From Antedon mediterranea (lineage: Eukaryota > Echinodermata > Crinoidea > Comatulida > Antedonidae): a stretch of DNA of 64,000 bases. Positions 41,701 through 56,700 of the stretch are shown here, in pieces. The notes beneath the pieces were generated by a model. The model had not been told where the DNA came from and made no database searches. It saw only the letters and a program-made list of their open reading frames with translations. Position numbers and translations under genes: made by a program. The stretch spans positions 9,741,001 to 9,805,000 of the forward strand of contig NC_092673.1 in the NCBI RefSeq assembly GCF_964355755.1, given 5' to 3'. Every line of letters begins with the position of its first letter. The first letter of the stretch is position 1.

Positions 41701-44700
41701 ATGACGATACAGGAATTGATCTGCTCATGCCCTAACCACTCAATTCATTCTTGTCAAATTCGATGTCCCTGGTAAAATCACAAACGAAAAACTGTACAAC
41801 CAATCAGCTTTCTTATTACTGTAAATTGGCCAAGCTGCCACTGCAAGACACGAAAATGAAATATATATATATATATAAATAATGAATGTTAAAAGTGTGA
41901 TGGTATAAACAATTTTAAGAGGTGAAAGGATGAATATTTTATTTTATACTTTTAGTTTGTTCCCTTGTGATTGTTCTGTTACTTTTTTTTCAATATTTTT
42001 CTTTCTTTCTGCCAGGTTTTGTTTCAAACTTGTAGACATTGACCGTGTTCGTACGGCGATTGAAATACACGTTTATTTGGTTTTTACCCTTGGGGTAAAA
42101 CCCATACGACGTTCGTACGAATAAACAAAGTACCGGTAAGCTGACACGAAACCAATTAAGATCGGAATTCTTAGGTCAAAAAGCGCCCTCTGTGCGTCGA
42201 CCCATATCAATTGACATGGCGTGTTGACAAATTCAACTGGATATTGCATGTCGTTTCGCGCGCGAATCGTTCAATTATTATTTTTCAATCGACAACCAGA
42301 CCTATATATTTATAATACATCGAATACAATTTACTTTTTAAATAAATAATGATCGAAAATCCTGCTAACGTATGTTGTTTGTTGACCACGTGTGTTTATC
42401 GTGCGAGCCGAACTATTGTTGTGGAAATTCCATTTAATGTACAAGCACTGTACCCCTCTTGTAAAAATCACCACGTGTATTTATCGTGCGAGCCGAACTA
42501 TTGTTGTGGAAATTCCATTTAATGTACACGCACTGTACCCCTCTTGTAAAAATCACCACGTGTATTTATCGTGCGAGCCGAACTATTGTTGTGAAAATTC
42601 CATTTAATGTACACGCACTGTACCCCTCTTGTAAAAATCACCACGTGTATTCATCGTGCGAGCCGAACTATTGTTGTAAAAATTCCATTTAACACGCACT
42701 GTACCCCTCTTATCGTGCGAGCCGAACGGTTGATGTGGTAATTCACAGACACCAGGCTACCACAATACAGAACTCCCTGACGTTACATGTACATTATAAG
42801 CCACCGATTCGCAAGTTCAGGTCACCGGAAAAAAACCAACGAGTTGATTATTTATATATAATTTTACAAAACAATAGATATACATTCGCATTAACGAAAA
42901 AGAACATTTTAAACAATAATTGTTAAACAATCAGAAAGCTTATTTGAGGTCGCGATTTGACATGATCCCGTTAACGCTTGATTAATTATACCCCGAGGCA
43001 GCGTGTAATTGGAATGGGATTGAAATAACCAGTAAAGTTGGTGGATTTTTCGTCCAGATGGTTTTCTAATTTTTTATAGCCAAAGGCGTAAGTTAATTGC
43101 CACACGCGACCTCACAGTTGGAAGTACACGGTAGTTTCAGTCCCGTCCGAACGGGCCCATTGAATATCTTATAACTTGGTTAATATATAGACGTTGTATA
43201 TGTAATTTTTTTTATGACGTCAGAGTAACTCATGCGCATTTTTATGAAATTGTGAGATTGATCGTACCGTATATTTCAGGGTACAAGTCGCACCTGTGTA
43301 TAAAATGTACCCATAACAGAGACTGTAATATCAGTATTTCTTGTCACAGATGTATAAGACGCACTTATTTCTAAGCCGAAATTTAAACATTTTACAATCC
43401 AAACAATGATATTTCAGACATGTGTATTAGAATCAAGAAGATATAATTTTGTTTGATATCCATACCCCATTTTCTCCCAGATTTTAATAAGTTTGTTCTA
43501 AACGTACGCGCAGGTTGCATTTGCATTGATTTTTATCTTTATATTTATATTTTGTACAATTTTTTTTGGCATTAAAAATAGACTATAGTCAATCGTTGAA
43601 CTCATGAAATATTCCCACCATTCAACTTATAAACATTCAAATTTTTTTCAAACTAACTTAATTTTGTAAATATTTTTATAGGAGAGAGTAAACTGGTGTA
43701 GTCAAGACCATAATTTGTGCATGAATGGAGCTACATGTAAAAGTAACAATAATACTCTCTTTGACTGCATTTGTGCAGCAGGTTGGAGTGGACAAACATG
43801 TGACATGCCTACAATCTCATGTAATCTTGCTGCAAATAGAACAGGTAACTGAGTTATCACTGTCATGATCATTCATTACAAGCATTTTAGATATATATTT
43901 AGATAAATGTACATTAAATGATTAATTATTAAAAAGATTTCCTTTAATCGCAAAAATACATACAAATCAAATTTATGGAAAATATGTTTTTGTTACAATG
44001 GAAACGTTTAACAAAATAAAAATATGTTGGTTAATCGCAAAAATACACAAAATCTAACATAGCTATTTAATTATAAATCACATTATGCCCATTGTTTCAC
44101 CAGTTAATTGTATAATAAATACACAATTTTCAATCAATTTTCAACTTTTTGTTACCATATAAATATGTAATAAATAAAAATAGGTTGAATCGTAAAAAAT
44201 TATTTGCACGATCAATTTTCCTTTTCAAACTGTCAAAATTATATCATGTGTTCATTGAAGAATTGGATTCTGATAATTTTCTTTCATATTTTCTTCCATG
44301 ACTGTAAAGATGAAATACCTGTTGTGACCTTAACCTGTATAGGCATGCAACCACAGTCTGTGGGTCCAGCAGCTGGGACCTATAAATTATAGTCAAGTTT
44401 ACAAATTAGCAAAACTGTCGGCCTTAGATACTATAACTGCTGCTTGCTTTAGCTTCTTAATGAATATATCCTCATGGGACATAGCTGGCTAGAGCAGCAG
44501 CGTGAAAACTGGTAAAAGAATTTACAACATTAAAAGATATAAATTTATTTTAAATACAGAATTTGGCAAAATTCTACCTGTTAGACATTTTTTTTGGGAC
44601 TGAGATATTTTAACCTGCTTTTACCATATCTGGTCACTGTGTATATGGTGGATAATTTTAAATAATTATACATTTATACTTTTCTTTTATTACTATGAAA

Positions 44701-47700
44701 ATTAAATCTTCCAATTACTAAGTCAACAAGAAATATTTCTTATTAAAAATGCTGCTCGTTTGTTGATGTAACAGTTTAAAGATATATTGCCTCCCTAAAA
44801 ATTTTTGTTCAAATTTGCTTTTAAATGTTTCATTTTAATGTCACATAATAGTTATTCACTTTAACCCAAAAAATGGATCGAAAAAAATTTATTTAACTGA
44901 AAAAAATGTAATAAAAAGCAAAAAAGTAAAATGAGTTTTGGTTAAAATTAAACATTTCTGTTCTCTTTTTATAAGTGAAATAATTATTTTTTTGTACAGA
45001 AGTGAATAACTACTTATTACTACTAATTACCTACTTTTAAATTTTGATTTTATTAATCTTCATTTTTCATGTTTTTTTACATCTTAAATTATTGTTCTTC
45101 AAAAATAATGATTTATTATCAATTATTTTTTTAAATTAATAGTAAACATTTTGTGGAACGTAAATATATAGTATGGCCTACTATACAGAACAAAAATATA
45201 ATCATAAACTAAACTATAGTAGTGTACTGTGAGTAGAAGCTCATTAAGAAGCTTTATCATCGCAGTAGCTATAGTTCTAAGGCTGACAGTTTTGGGAATT
45301 TATAAACTCGACTATAATTTATAGGTCCCAGCTGCTGGACCAAAAAATTGTATGGGAAAAGAGAGTCTATAATGGCTGATGGTTGAACGATTTTGGATTC
45401 TTGCACTTTGATTGGTTGACGCGAATCAACAGACTGCAGAAGAATTTCTAACTTGTACTGCCATAAAGTCATGTTGTCTCTAGAGGGTATTCAGTTGCAT
45501 GCTTACAGGTTGAGGTCACACACACAGCACATTAAAGTTCAAAATTGACCATTTTTAAATGCCATTTTTTAATTAGTAGAATAATATTTGTTATAATACA
45601 TTGTTGGAAAGGTACACATGTCTTTTTTGAAATGCTGTTAAAAATTAACAGAAATATCAATTATTCAATGAAATACAACCAGATTACTAACACCCACAAA
45701 AAAGGACATCTTTTTAATAATTAATCATTTAATATATCTGAAGAAAGAACAATGATTAATTTTAAAATGTTGAGTGGTTTTTTTTGTAAGAAATATTTCT
45801 TGTTTATTTATTTAATTCAAATCACTCAAAGCAAATAATACCACCAAGGTGGGTATATCTAATATGTTAGTTTATCTTTATTGCTAAGGAAGTCTGGGGG
45901 TCAATTTATCAAGCCTAGATAATTGTTAACAAGTGATAAATGGCCAGTTGGATCCTATTGATCGACAGCCAACATAAAGTTTTGATTATTTGACAGTGAA
46001 TTATTATAATACCGGCCTAGGTTGACAGAAAGCATAAAGTTATTATTTATTTTAAAAGATTTTACAGATTACCGTCTACATGCATCTCGATAATACTGTA
46101 TTATCAGAAAATGTTTTCATAGACTCTTTTCTCCCAGATGTGCCTTGGGGTTTTGTAATTTGAGCATGACCCGTAGAACTATAGCTTCTGCTTGATGTAG
46201 CTTCTGAATGAGTAGTCCTCTGGTAATATAGCTGGCTAAAGCCGCGGTGCGATTATAATAGTCGATTCAAATCCTTTTAACACAAAATATACATTTTTCA
46301 GGAAAAAGTGCAAGTGAACTTTGTGAGAATGGGGGGCAATGTCTAGACGTTGGCACAAGCCATCAGTGTCACTGTGCTCCAGGATTCTCTGGGAGCTACT
46401 GCCAGACTGACAATGATGAGTGCTCATCATCCCCATGTCTCAATGGAGGCTTGTGTAAGGATGTTATTAACAGCTTTCTGTGTACATGCTTAAATGGATT
46501 TATGGGAACAAGATGTGAGACAAATATTAATGACTGTGCTGAAAATCCATGTATGAATGAAGGTACATGCCATGATTTAGTGGGTTCCTACAGATGTACA
46601 TGCAAAGCAGGCACTTCTGGTAAGTTTGATAGTATGAGTGATAAAACCATCCTGTTTGTCCCTACCCACGCTAGAAAAATTCTGTATTTAGTGGTCGTTA
46701 TATCTTTTTATAATATATATATATATACTTAATATTGAATTTTTGTTCTATATTAGGGAGCGTGCCCAAATGTTTTTACTCCGTTAACAGACTGTTCAAA
46801 TGCGTTAATAATATGCAAAACGTTAATGAGTTGGGTGGTCAGTTAATTGCAATCAGCACGTGCAAATTTATGTTTGATTGTTTAATGAATTAATGAAATG
46901 TTATGGATAAAACAGTTGAAACCATCACTTATTATTTAACAAATTAACGAGAGGAGGAGCTTATCTTTCTAGGCTTTTTAGTCTTTGTTATTAATTGTTT
47001 ATAGTATCGGGGATCTAAACAATAGGTACGTGATTGTCTAGCGGTAGCAGTAGTGCGGTATTCGCATCAATCTCATGTTACATCCAGGAACCAAAAATAC
47101 GTATTTTTTTCAAATGAAAATTGGCTATTCATTTGCTACTGTTAGAAATTTACATACATGTATCGCCCGACGTACCAGGCACTACTAGTACGTCAGTACT
47201 ACACTGCTCAAAAATACCATGAATCAGATCATAAATACTGTAGTATGCTTAGGCCTAGGCCTATATATATTTATTTTACCGTGTAGGCCTTAGGCCTATA
47301 TATATTTTTATTTTACAGTAGGCCTAGGACTAACTATAGAAAAACAAAGATACAGTATAATATTATATTAACTAGAAAGCCACTCCGAGAGTGCATACCT
47401 CCGTCTGCTGTAAAATTGTTCTACATCAGATTTAGTCACCGGAAAGTGTGTGTCTTACCCTTTGCAAAAAAGCCGTATACGATCCGTATACGCTGAAAAC
47501 GTATACGACGTATACGGATCGTATACGATTTCACTGTTTACATTATTTCCACTCTGTTGCTCCACAAAGAGTTGGCGTCGTATACGTTTAGCATACGTAA
47601 CGTATACGTTGTTTATTCATGATAAGAATATCGTATACGGGACGTATACGAATCATATACGAACAAACTAGGCCATTTTATAAATTATAATAGCAGTAAT

Positions 47701-50700
47701 GAGTAGAATAGAGCTAAATAAAACATTTAAATTGTCATTACAACAAATACGTACGTAGGCTCTGGCCTAGGGCTAGGCCTCTAGCTAGCACCAGCCATTA
47801 GATAGGCCTAGTCTAGTAGTATTAATTATTAATAAGTAGTAGGAGCATCATATTTATTTCTATATTTATTAGATAGCCTAGGCTACCGATAAAATTCAAA
47901 CAACGTTTTTCGCAAGTAAATAAAGTACGCTAAACAGGTATACTACTAGGTAGGCCTAGAAAAAACAAGGGGCCATTTTCACAAATCGACGATGTTGTTT
48001 GCAGTTTTCCTTTATAAAATATGACAGAGGTCAGTAAGTGCAGCCGCCGACGACGACCGAGCGTCGCTCGGTTGCCTACAGTTCCAACTCGTGGTCGACT
48101 CGGCTCCCTGGTGGCCAATCATGCATATCATCGGGTGAATCATCGGGTTCGTCGTTCTCAATTCGTCACGCCACGTGCGAGCTTTGGGTGGTCAAATTAC
48201 ATCGTTATGTTAAGCGATATTATTCCGCGACGTGTGTTGTGTAGCATGGAGATTTCTCCATGGTTGTAGCAATGGAGATGGAGTAACAATAATTCGGCAA
48301 TGCCGAAGAGGAAAACCATGACCCAAAACAGAAATAAGGTCATTATAATAATTATTATTTAACGATGAATACATTCGGATTTTGAATATATATAAATTGT
48401 ATGAATTATGAATTATATATGAATAAAAAAAAAACACAATTTGTGGTGATAGTAAATACAATTATATCGAATCTCAATTTATTCCCGGTAGCGAACAGAT
48501 TGAATTGCTTTCATTATTTCTGCTTGGAGATTAAGAAATCATAAAACATATCTTTCTTTATTTTCATGGTATTCCAATAATTGTTTAAAAAATAACTACC
48601 CTCAACTTTAAATAACAAATTAAATAAGTCTACTAAACATTGTTGATTTCCCATGGACCCAACAATACCCCAACTATTTCATTAATAATTGTTTATTTGT
48701 AACAGTTTATTTGAAATCCTTGTCCTTTGTTAATTCAATTGTGTGACAATTAAATTGGATTGTACATGCTTATGCTGTATATTATGTAAAAACATGATTC
48801 ATGGTATATATCAGATTCTTATTAAAAAGATCAACACTTCTTAAAATGTGTTCTATATCTTTATTTGGAGTTAGACTCGTACGTACTACATTCATTAAAA
48901 TGATAAACAAATAGCCGGCAGGCGTGTGTACAGAGGGGGCTTGTCAATGATGGAGGCATAAAAATGGGGGCGTAGGGTACCATTTTACCAGGGAGACGTA
49001 AAATAATTATTTAACAAACATTTAACTGGTTGGTTTTACTGCGTTCGCGTACAATTTATCATTTGGATTTTTTAAGTTATATGTAGGTTATGTTAAATTG
49101 TATTTATCAGTGACAACTCTAGGAAATTTACAGCAATTAGTTCTGTATGCCTAAAATAGTAAAATGCTCTAAATAAAAACGTCGGAGCTTCTTTTTTGTA
49201 TTTCTGGCTGTGTAATGTTTTGTTGGCACCCCCTAACTCTGCAACGATGATATCCATAATGCATCGTATTTCCATTTCACCGTTGTTGATATACTACTAG
49301 CTAGAGTAGGTTATTAAAATAATACAATATAACCAAATCTAATATATGGGGGAAAGCTAGCTAGCTTATTTTCACAATGAGTGTACCACAGACTCTTTTC
49401 CTTGGCGTATTTTCCCTAGGCCTAGTTAACTCTTAGTTTACTAGAGCTGCTGCAGTAGCTATATACTGCATATTCGATATATACAATTACAATATGCCTA
49501 TATAATAGCCTAGCTAGCTAGAAGTCATCGAATTTACTATCTACCTGGGCCTACTGTAACTAGGCCTACATCCCATTTTTTATTTTTTTTTTTATGGTGA
49601 GTCAAAACCCGTAGCCAAAAAATCAACAATGATGATTGAAAATGAATGAAATCTGATCCATCCATGTGATGCATGCATGCAGGGCACATAACACAGGCAC
49701 GTTTTGGGCGAATTTATTTGGATCATTCCATATATATAATAGGGAGCCACATGTATTCTACATTTTTATTAAATCGTAATTTATGGATTTTACTTACTCG
49801 TTTTAAATTTAATATACTGCGGGCCCAATTTAATATTTACTTATTTATTTCCAAGTACATTAATATTATTTAAAGCACTTTCAAATTAATAACAGCACAT
49901 TTTGTGTGATTCAATTATTAATGGAACATACAAAAGGTAAAGAAATAGCAGAGGGGATAAACAAGGCAGAACAGCCTGGGTGGGTTTTTATGCTTGCTAG
50001 AAAAACAACGTCTAGTAAAAGACAGCACCAAATTTTCATTCGCGAAAACTATGAACTAAATCATCATAGGGAATTTAATGTACATATACCGACTGAAAAA
50101 AAACTAAATTGTACACTAATTATTGAAGTCAAGATGCTCCTGCGATCGTAAACGTATGCTATCGTCGTCTTGTAAAAAGAGGGACAGTCCCTTTTCGCTT
50201 GGTAATACGATGCAGTTTGTATACACGCGTCGTCGTATACGGATCATATACGGAGCGTATAATTAGGAAATTGTTTATAAATGATCGTATACGGTTCGTA
50301 TATGTTTATTATGCGGGCAGGAACTTCCGAATTGACGTATACGTTTCGTATACGAAGTGGACTTCCTATACGAAACATATACGAAACGTATGTAAATCGT
50401 ATACGTTCGTATACGGTTTTTTTGCAAAGGGTAAAGCTGCTTGTGAATTAGGCTAATTACACTATATAAGCATGTGTATGCGAGTTAGGTGTAAAGGTTA
50501 TGTAACCCGCCTTTCAACTAACAATAGCTTTAGCCGACTAACAATAGAACAGAAATGCGAAAATCAAACGAGTAAATTTGAAAAGAAATAGGGTTTTTAA
50601 ACTACTCGCATCAAAAAACTTGTACATTAAATCTAATTATGTTGTAAAATTACAAATCACAAAATATAACTCTTGTACAAAAATGAAGTTTTTTAGACAA

Positions 50701-53700
50701 TTGTAGTACAATTTTAGTTTACTTGTTACTTTAAGACTGCTCACTGGCGTTTGAAATTTCTGTCCTATCTTTTAACACTAGCAGGTCTGAAAAGTATATT
50801 AAAAATTGGTTCAGAATTGGGACCATGGTCCCAAATGGTCCCAAAATTTAATGGAATGGTCCTTGACCACATATCTATCTATTTTGGTAAAGATCTTGTA
50901 ATTACTTTTTGAGTAATCCTGCTAACAAACAAACACACAAACATACAAATGAAAGCACTCACCAAAAAATTCAGAATGATAACTTGAAAACTGTAGGCGC
51001 TATCGTGCTAACAAAGAAACAAACAAACAAAGTAAATACTATACTTGGCAAAATTCCTTTTTTGCCAAGTAATGAAATCACTCAGAAACTGAGAGAAGTA
51101 CTTGGCAAAATATATCCACTGATTCGGAGCATGTTGAAAGATACATTTTTTGCTTTAGGTATTAGCTTTACATTGTTAAAATCCTGCTGAGGTTAATAAT
51201 TTGTTTAAATAATTTTTTGATACAAACAATTCCGGCATTGCAACAATGACCTTTCTAAAATCAAGATTGACCAGAATAATGATCGAGGAGTGTCTTGAAG
51301 CTGTGCCGATTTTCAGCGCCTCTGCCTTTAACCCATGTTGTAAGCTTAACCGCTTGACTAGTCGACTAATGTTTTGGTCCATATGAAATCAAAGAATGTG
51401 TCCATGTTAAAAGAAGACACAATGCGTGCTATTTAATATATCGTACGGAAGATAAGCTTTTGTGACAAACAATATATCAATTTACCTGAAAATCAATAGG
51501 CATGTTCTGTAAGTATATACCTATGTACAGAAATAAGGAAGGACACACACTGGTACTAACAAAACTAATTATAAACTAACAATAATTTAATTTGAATAAC
51601 AATAGAACAGCAACGCCAAAAACAAACGGGTGAATTTGAAAAGAAATAGGTTTTTTAATACTACTCGTATCAAAAAACCTGTACATTAAATCAAATTATG
51701 TTTTAAAAATTACAAATCACAATTTATAACTCTTGCCTCTTGTACAAAAATGATGTTTTTTGGACAAGTAGTTCTCGAGAAAATGCAATTTCAGTACACT
51801 TGTTACTTTAAGACTGCTCGCCGGCTTTTGAAAATTGTCTCCTATATCAATAATAATAATATAAGTTTTGTTATTTGTGAAGTTATTTAAATAAACCAAT
51901 TTGGTTGATTTTCAATAGGCATGGTCTGAAAGTATATACCTATCTACACCCAAAAATTCAGAACGATAACTTGAAAACTGTAGGCGCTATCGTGTTAACA
52001 AACATACATACATACATACAAACAAAGTAAATACTATACTTGAGCATGTTGAATTATAAACGAGCCAAGCAATAATGACACAATAATTAATTGGTAACAT
52101 TTCAAAGTTTATTAACACTAGTTAAGTCAAGTTCATTCCGTTTACGTTTTGCCATAATGATTTCCAAATTTATAATGATGCACATTTTTAGTGAAACATT
52201 CCTTTTTAAAGTCCTATTGCAATTGTGAATTTAACAATAATTTAAACAAAACAAAGACACAAAGTGGAATGTAAATTGAACTTTATTAAAAAACAATTCA
52301 TTTGCTAAAAAACAGGGAGCTGCTAAAAACAATAGACATTAAGACATAGCGCTTCACCGCAGTTCGATACGCAACAAAGCAATTGCCGCTTCGTGGGTTA
52401 ACAATGAACTGACCTGTCAATCACAGTGTAGCGCTCCATGGCAACATTATTTGATCGTACCGCGAAACGTCGCGCACTTCATGCATGGTCCGGTCAGGTA
52501 TGGTTAAAAGCTTTTGTACATTGTGAATGTATTGAATCCGAGTCAGCGACGACGATGTTACGTTGTTTTCGTAAATATTTGGAGTTTCAGACGCTAATTT
52601 TCGTGTTTTGTACTTAATAATTTGTCCGGATTCCGGAATTGGGTATTCCGGTTTTCATAATAAATTACAGTACAGTACTGACTACATATCATATACCAAG
52701 CCCACACATTTTACACGGGTGTGAAAAACGCGTGACTCGCGTGTAATTAGGTACTAACAATACTGTCCATATTCACTCATGCATTACTGCATTGAGTAAT
52801 TCAACTGCAGCGAACTGTATTTATAATTTGTTGATGTTTTGTTCATATATATTATTATCATCAAACAGACAATAACTGGAATTACAGTACAGGATAACAG
52901 CATTTTATATAACAAAATATAGGCCTATTTGAAATAAAAAATCGATTTATTTATCATAGTGCATGATGCAATTATGTCTGTGATTGAAAATAGTCCTAGT
53001 TAGTAGGCCTACTACCGGGAGTACAGTACTACTATTCTAGGCCTAGTTTGCTTTCAGGGTTTGTTTATATATATTTTTAAGTCATATTTATTAAGTATTT
53101 GAGAAAACTCATTAAAAAAAACAAGGTAGAAAAGACCCAACAATATCTTTCAAAACACGATCGTTGCTGGTGGCCGAATGACGTACTTTCTGTACGCACC
53201 ACGTTGTAGAGTTCATCCATTGAGTACACACAGTTATTACAACGCCAGTATTGACATGCATGTATTTAGCGCGGTAACTAATGTACACCCCTGTTACGGA
53301 CTGGACCATTAATCGCTCCACGAAACCACGTTGGAGCGATTCTCCTCCGCACACAGCCAGAGCGAGAGAGAAGCGAGGTCGAATAAATACAAGTTTTTAC
53401 CATTTCCCGTCCAGGGGAAATCAGTTCTCTTATAATTACAGCCCCGATACCGTGCGCATATGTTTACGTTGATATTATTTAATTGCACACCTCATTTTGG
53501 ACTGTACCATTTTCGGAACCTTGTTTTGTTTTCATTATAAACATGGGCTGATGTCAGACAAATATCTGCTTTAAACGTCAATTTAGCAACTTATTAAGTC
53601 GTTTCATAAGCAGAGAATGTATAAAGCAAGTATACAATGCAGACATGTTAGATAGAAATATACTAAAGACATGTAATAAACGTGTTAGAAGAACGTAATA

Positions 53701-56700
53701 ATTTTACTTTCTACACTGAGCGGCGGAAAACCCATTCACAGTCACAGTTATTTGAGCGAATACTGTACTTGGCCTAAAACACTAGCGCTGTATTTTAATT
53801 TAAATATTTGGCTTTTGGTTACGAAAATACAAGGAAACATCATTTTATAATTTTACTATTATTAGGCTATTTATTGACCTATTAAAGATCGCTAAATATG
53901 TTTTTGTGGGGGGCTTAGGTACAGTAGCTCTCTATTCTAGCCTCCCTGTTGTACACTTCTCACTGTACGCCTCACGTCACATTATATAAAATAATACGAC
54001 GTGAACTCTAAACAAAACCCCGATGAAAAACAATTTACATGAATTCTATAAACTTTCTTATTTATTGTTTGCCTAAACAATAGAGAAAAAATAAACTTTG
54101 TTACATACAGTAACGGGCGGGTTCAGATTACATAAATATGATGGTAGGCCTAAACAATAGAAACAAAACAAACTGATACCCACGTGTGTGTTGTCGCGGC
54201 GTCGTACCGGGAGTTCCATATTTTACCAGTAAAAAGCTACAAAGTGATGACGTCATGGTCCACACGGCAAATACAGGCACGCGGCAATTACACATATTTT
54301 ACACGCGCGACAAACGCGGGTTATGGTACATGATTTGTAGTCAGTACTGTACATTTAGAATAGGGACAAATTGGGCCATCCAAAAAAGTCCGGTTTTCCG
54401 TGAATTCCGGTTTTGGGAGAGTCCGGTATTGGGAGAGTTGACTGTATTAGCCTTACATGGTTCAAATCCTGCTGGGGTTTATACTTTTTTTTAAATAATT
54501 TTTAATACAAACAAACTCCGTCATTGCAACAATGACCTTTCTAAAATCAAGATTGACCAGGAGTTGGGGAGTGTCTTAAGCTGTGCCGATTTGCGGCGCC
54601 CCTGCCTTAACCCATGGAGTAAGCTTAACCGCTCGACCAGTCGACTAATATTTTGGTCCATATCAAAGAATATGTCCATGTTAAAAGCGTGCTACTTAAT
54701 ATATCATACAGAAGATAACCTTTTGTGACATGACTAATATATCAATTTTCCTGAAAAGCAATAGGCATGTTCTGTAAGTATATATATGGAAATGGTATAT
54801 ACCTATGTACAGAATAAAATAAGGAAGGACATACGCTGGTACTAAAAAACTAATTTTCAACTAACAATAGATAAATTTGAATAACAATAGAACAGCAACG
54901 CAAAAAACAAACGGGTGAATTTTAATAGAAATAGGTTTTTTAAACTACTCGTTTAAAAATTCATGTACATTAAATCATTAAATTAAATTATATTTGACAA
55001 TTACAAATCACAATTTATAACTCTTGCCTCCTGTAGAAATATGATGTTTTTTCGACAAGTAGTTCTCGAGAAAATGCAATTTCAGTACACTTGTTACTTT
55101 AAAACTGTTCGCCGGCTTTTGAAAATTGTCTCCTATCTTTTAACACTAGCCGGTCTGAAAATAATATCATTTTAGTTATTTGTGAAGTTATTAATAAACC
55201 AATTTTGTTGATTTTCAATAGGCATGGTCTGAAGGTATATACCTATCTACATCCAAAAACGATAACTTGAAAACTGTAGGCGCTATCGTGCTAACAAACA
55301 AGCAAACACACAAACAAATTCTTTTTGCCAAGTAACTAGCCTTCGCGCATAGCGCGATACTTTGCCAAATCAAAATTGGCCTCCTGACATTGACCCAATT
55401 TTCACCAAAAGTGTGTGTCTTATCAGTGGGACAGCCAGTCGACAAATCGTGTCAAATTTCGACTCGGAGAGGGCGCCCTACTTTTCTAATTTCGTTCAAA
55501 ATTGCTAAATTTTAGGGTGTTGGAAAAACACAATATTTGTAAATTTAGCTGATTATCGGAAAAATATTGTTAGTGAAATAAATTCATAAATGGTTTTAAT
55601 ATATTGTCATGTAAAATTAAATGTATTTGAACAAAACGATAATCTGTAATTTAAAATAAAATATTTAGAAAAATTGAACAGTCCTGAATTTAAAATCCCT
55701 GTTAGAAAAATTAATAATCTACAGAATACGATATTAAGATACAAAATTCGGTGGTTGGGATGCAGCTCCGACTATTCAAACTAAAGGTACCACTATTTGT
55801 TCCATCGAAAACTAGCGAAACCGCCATTTTGTAAACACATCGTCATCGTGTTTATGAATTTATTTATAGCGAACGATATACGCGATGTTTATAATTGTCC
55901 GCGTATAAGAATTCATATAAATAAATACATTCCAATACAACGTATATTATTACTTGTTTATTTATCACAGTATACATTTTAGTTGAGGAATATTTATCAT
56001 AACTATTATAATAGCTTTTATACGAGTCCGAGGCCTAGCCCTATTAGCGAGCGATTGTTCCAGGGGCGGAAAGTCACTTAGTGACGTTGTGATCGGGCGC
56101 GTCGGGCCTAGCTAATATTAATAATATGACCTGAAATAAGCGGCTAACAAGAACTGTTATATACTTGCTTACAATTGTTTTGTTATTGATGAACAAACAA
56201 GCAATTAGATTGAATAACAAATTATTTATTCATTTTTTTTGGGTAAAAACATGTACAAACTAGTACTGTATAATATAAATTAATAGTAATATTAAACTAA
56301 TACAGTATTAATAAAATATAAAATAGGCCTAACATACAATAAAATTCAATTTTTAAGGTCTACCACATGACAATAACATAATTTACAGAGTATAGTGTAG
56401 TAGGTTTGCATTCAACATAAATATTTGTATTGTAATTCATCTAAATCCTCTGCAACATACATATACTGTATTTGTAATTCAACATTTTGTTTTAAATAAT
56501 TAAATTTTAGTTTGGGTATGACAATGTCTGTAGGTACCGGTGTCATCTTTCAGAAAAAATAATAAATATTATTTAAAAAAAATTGTAATGTCTGGTTGTA
56601 TATATAATTATAATATTGTATGATGACATAAAAGTAAGGCAAATGGAAGCTGTATTTTATTAATTAATATTACAGTATTTGCTATTATTATTTATACAAT

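Noticed and set aside
42392-42692. Two frames with repeated peptides [11 protein letters not shown]-like
   Set aside because: Produced by the 85-base non-coding array; the same peptide appears in shifted frames.
47030-47100. tRNA-like text CTAGCGGTAGCAG
   Set aside because: Only a weak A-box-like match and no B box.
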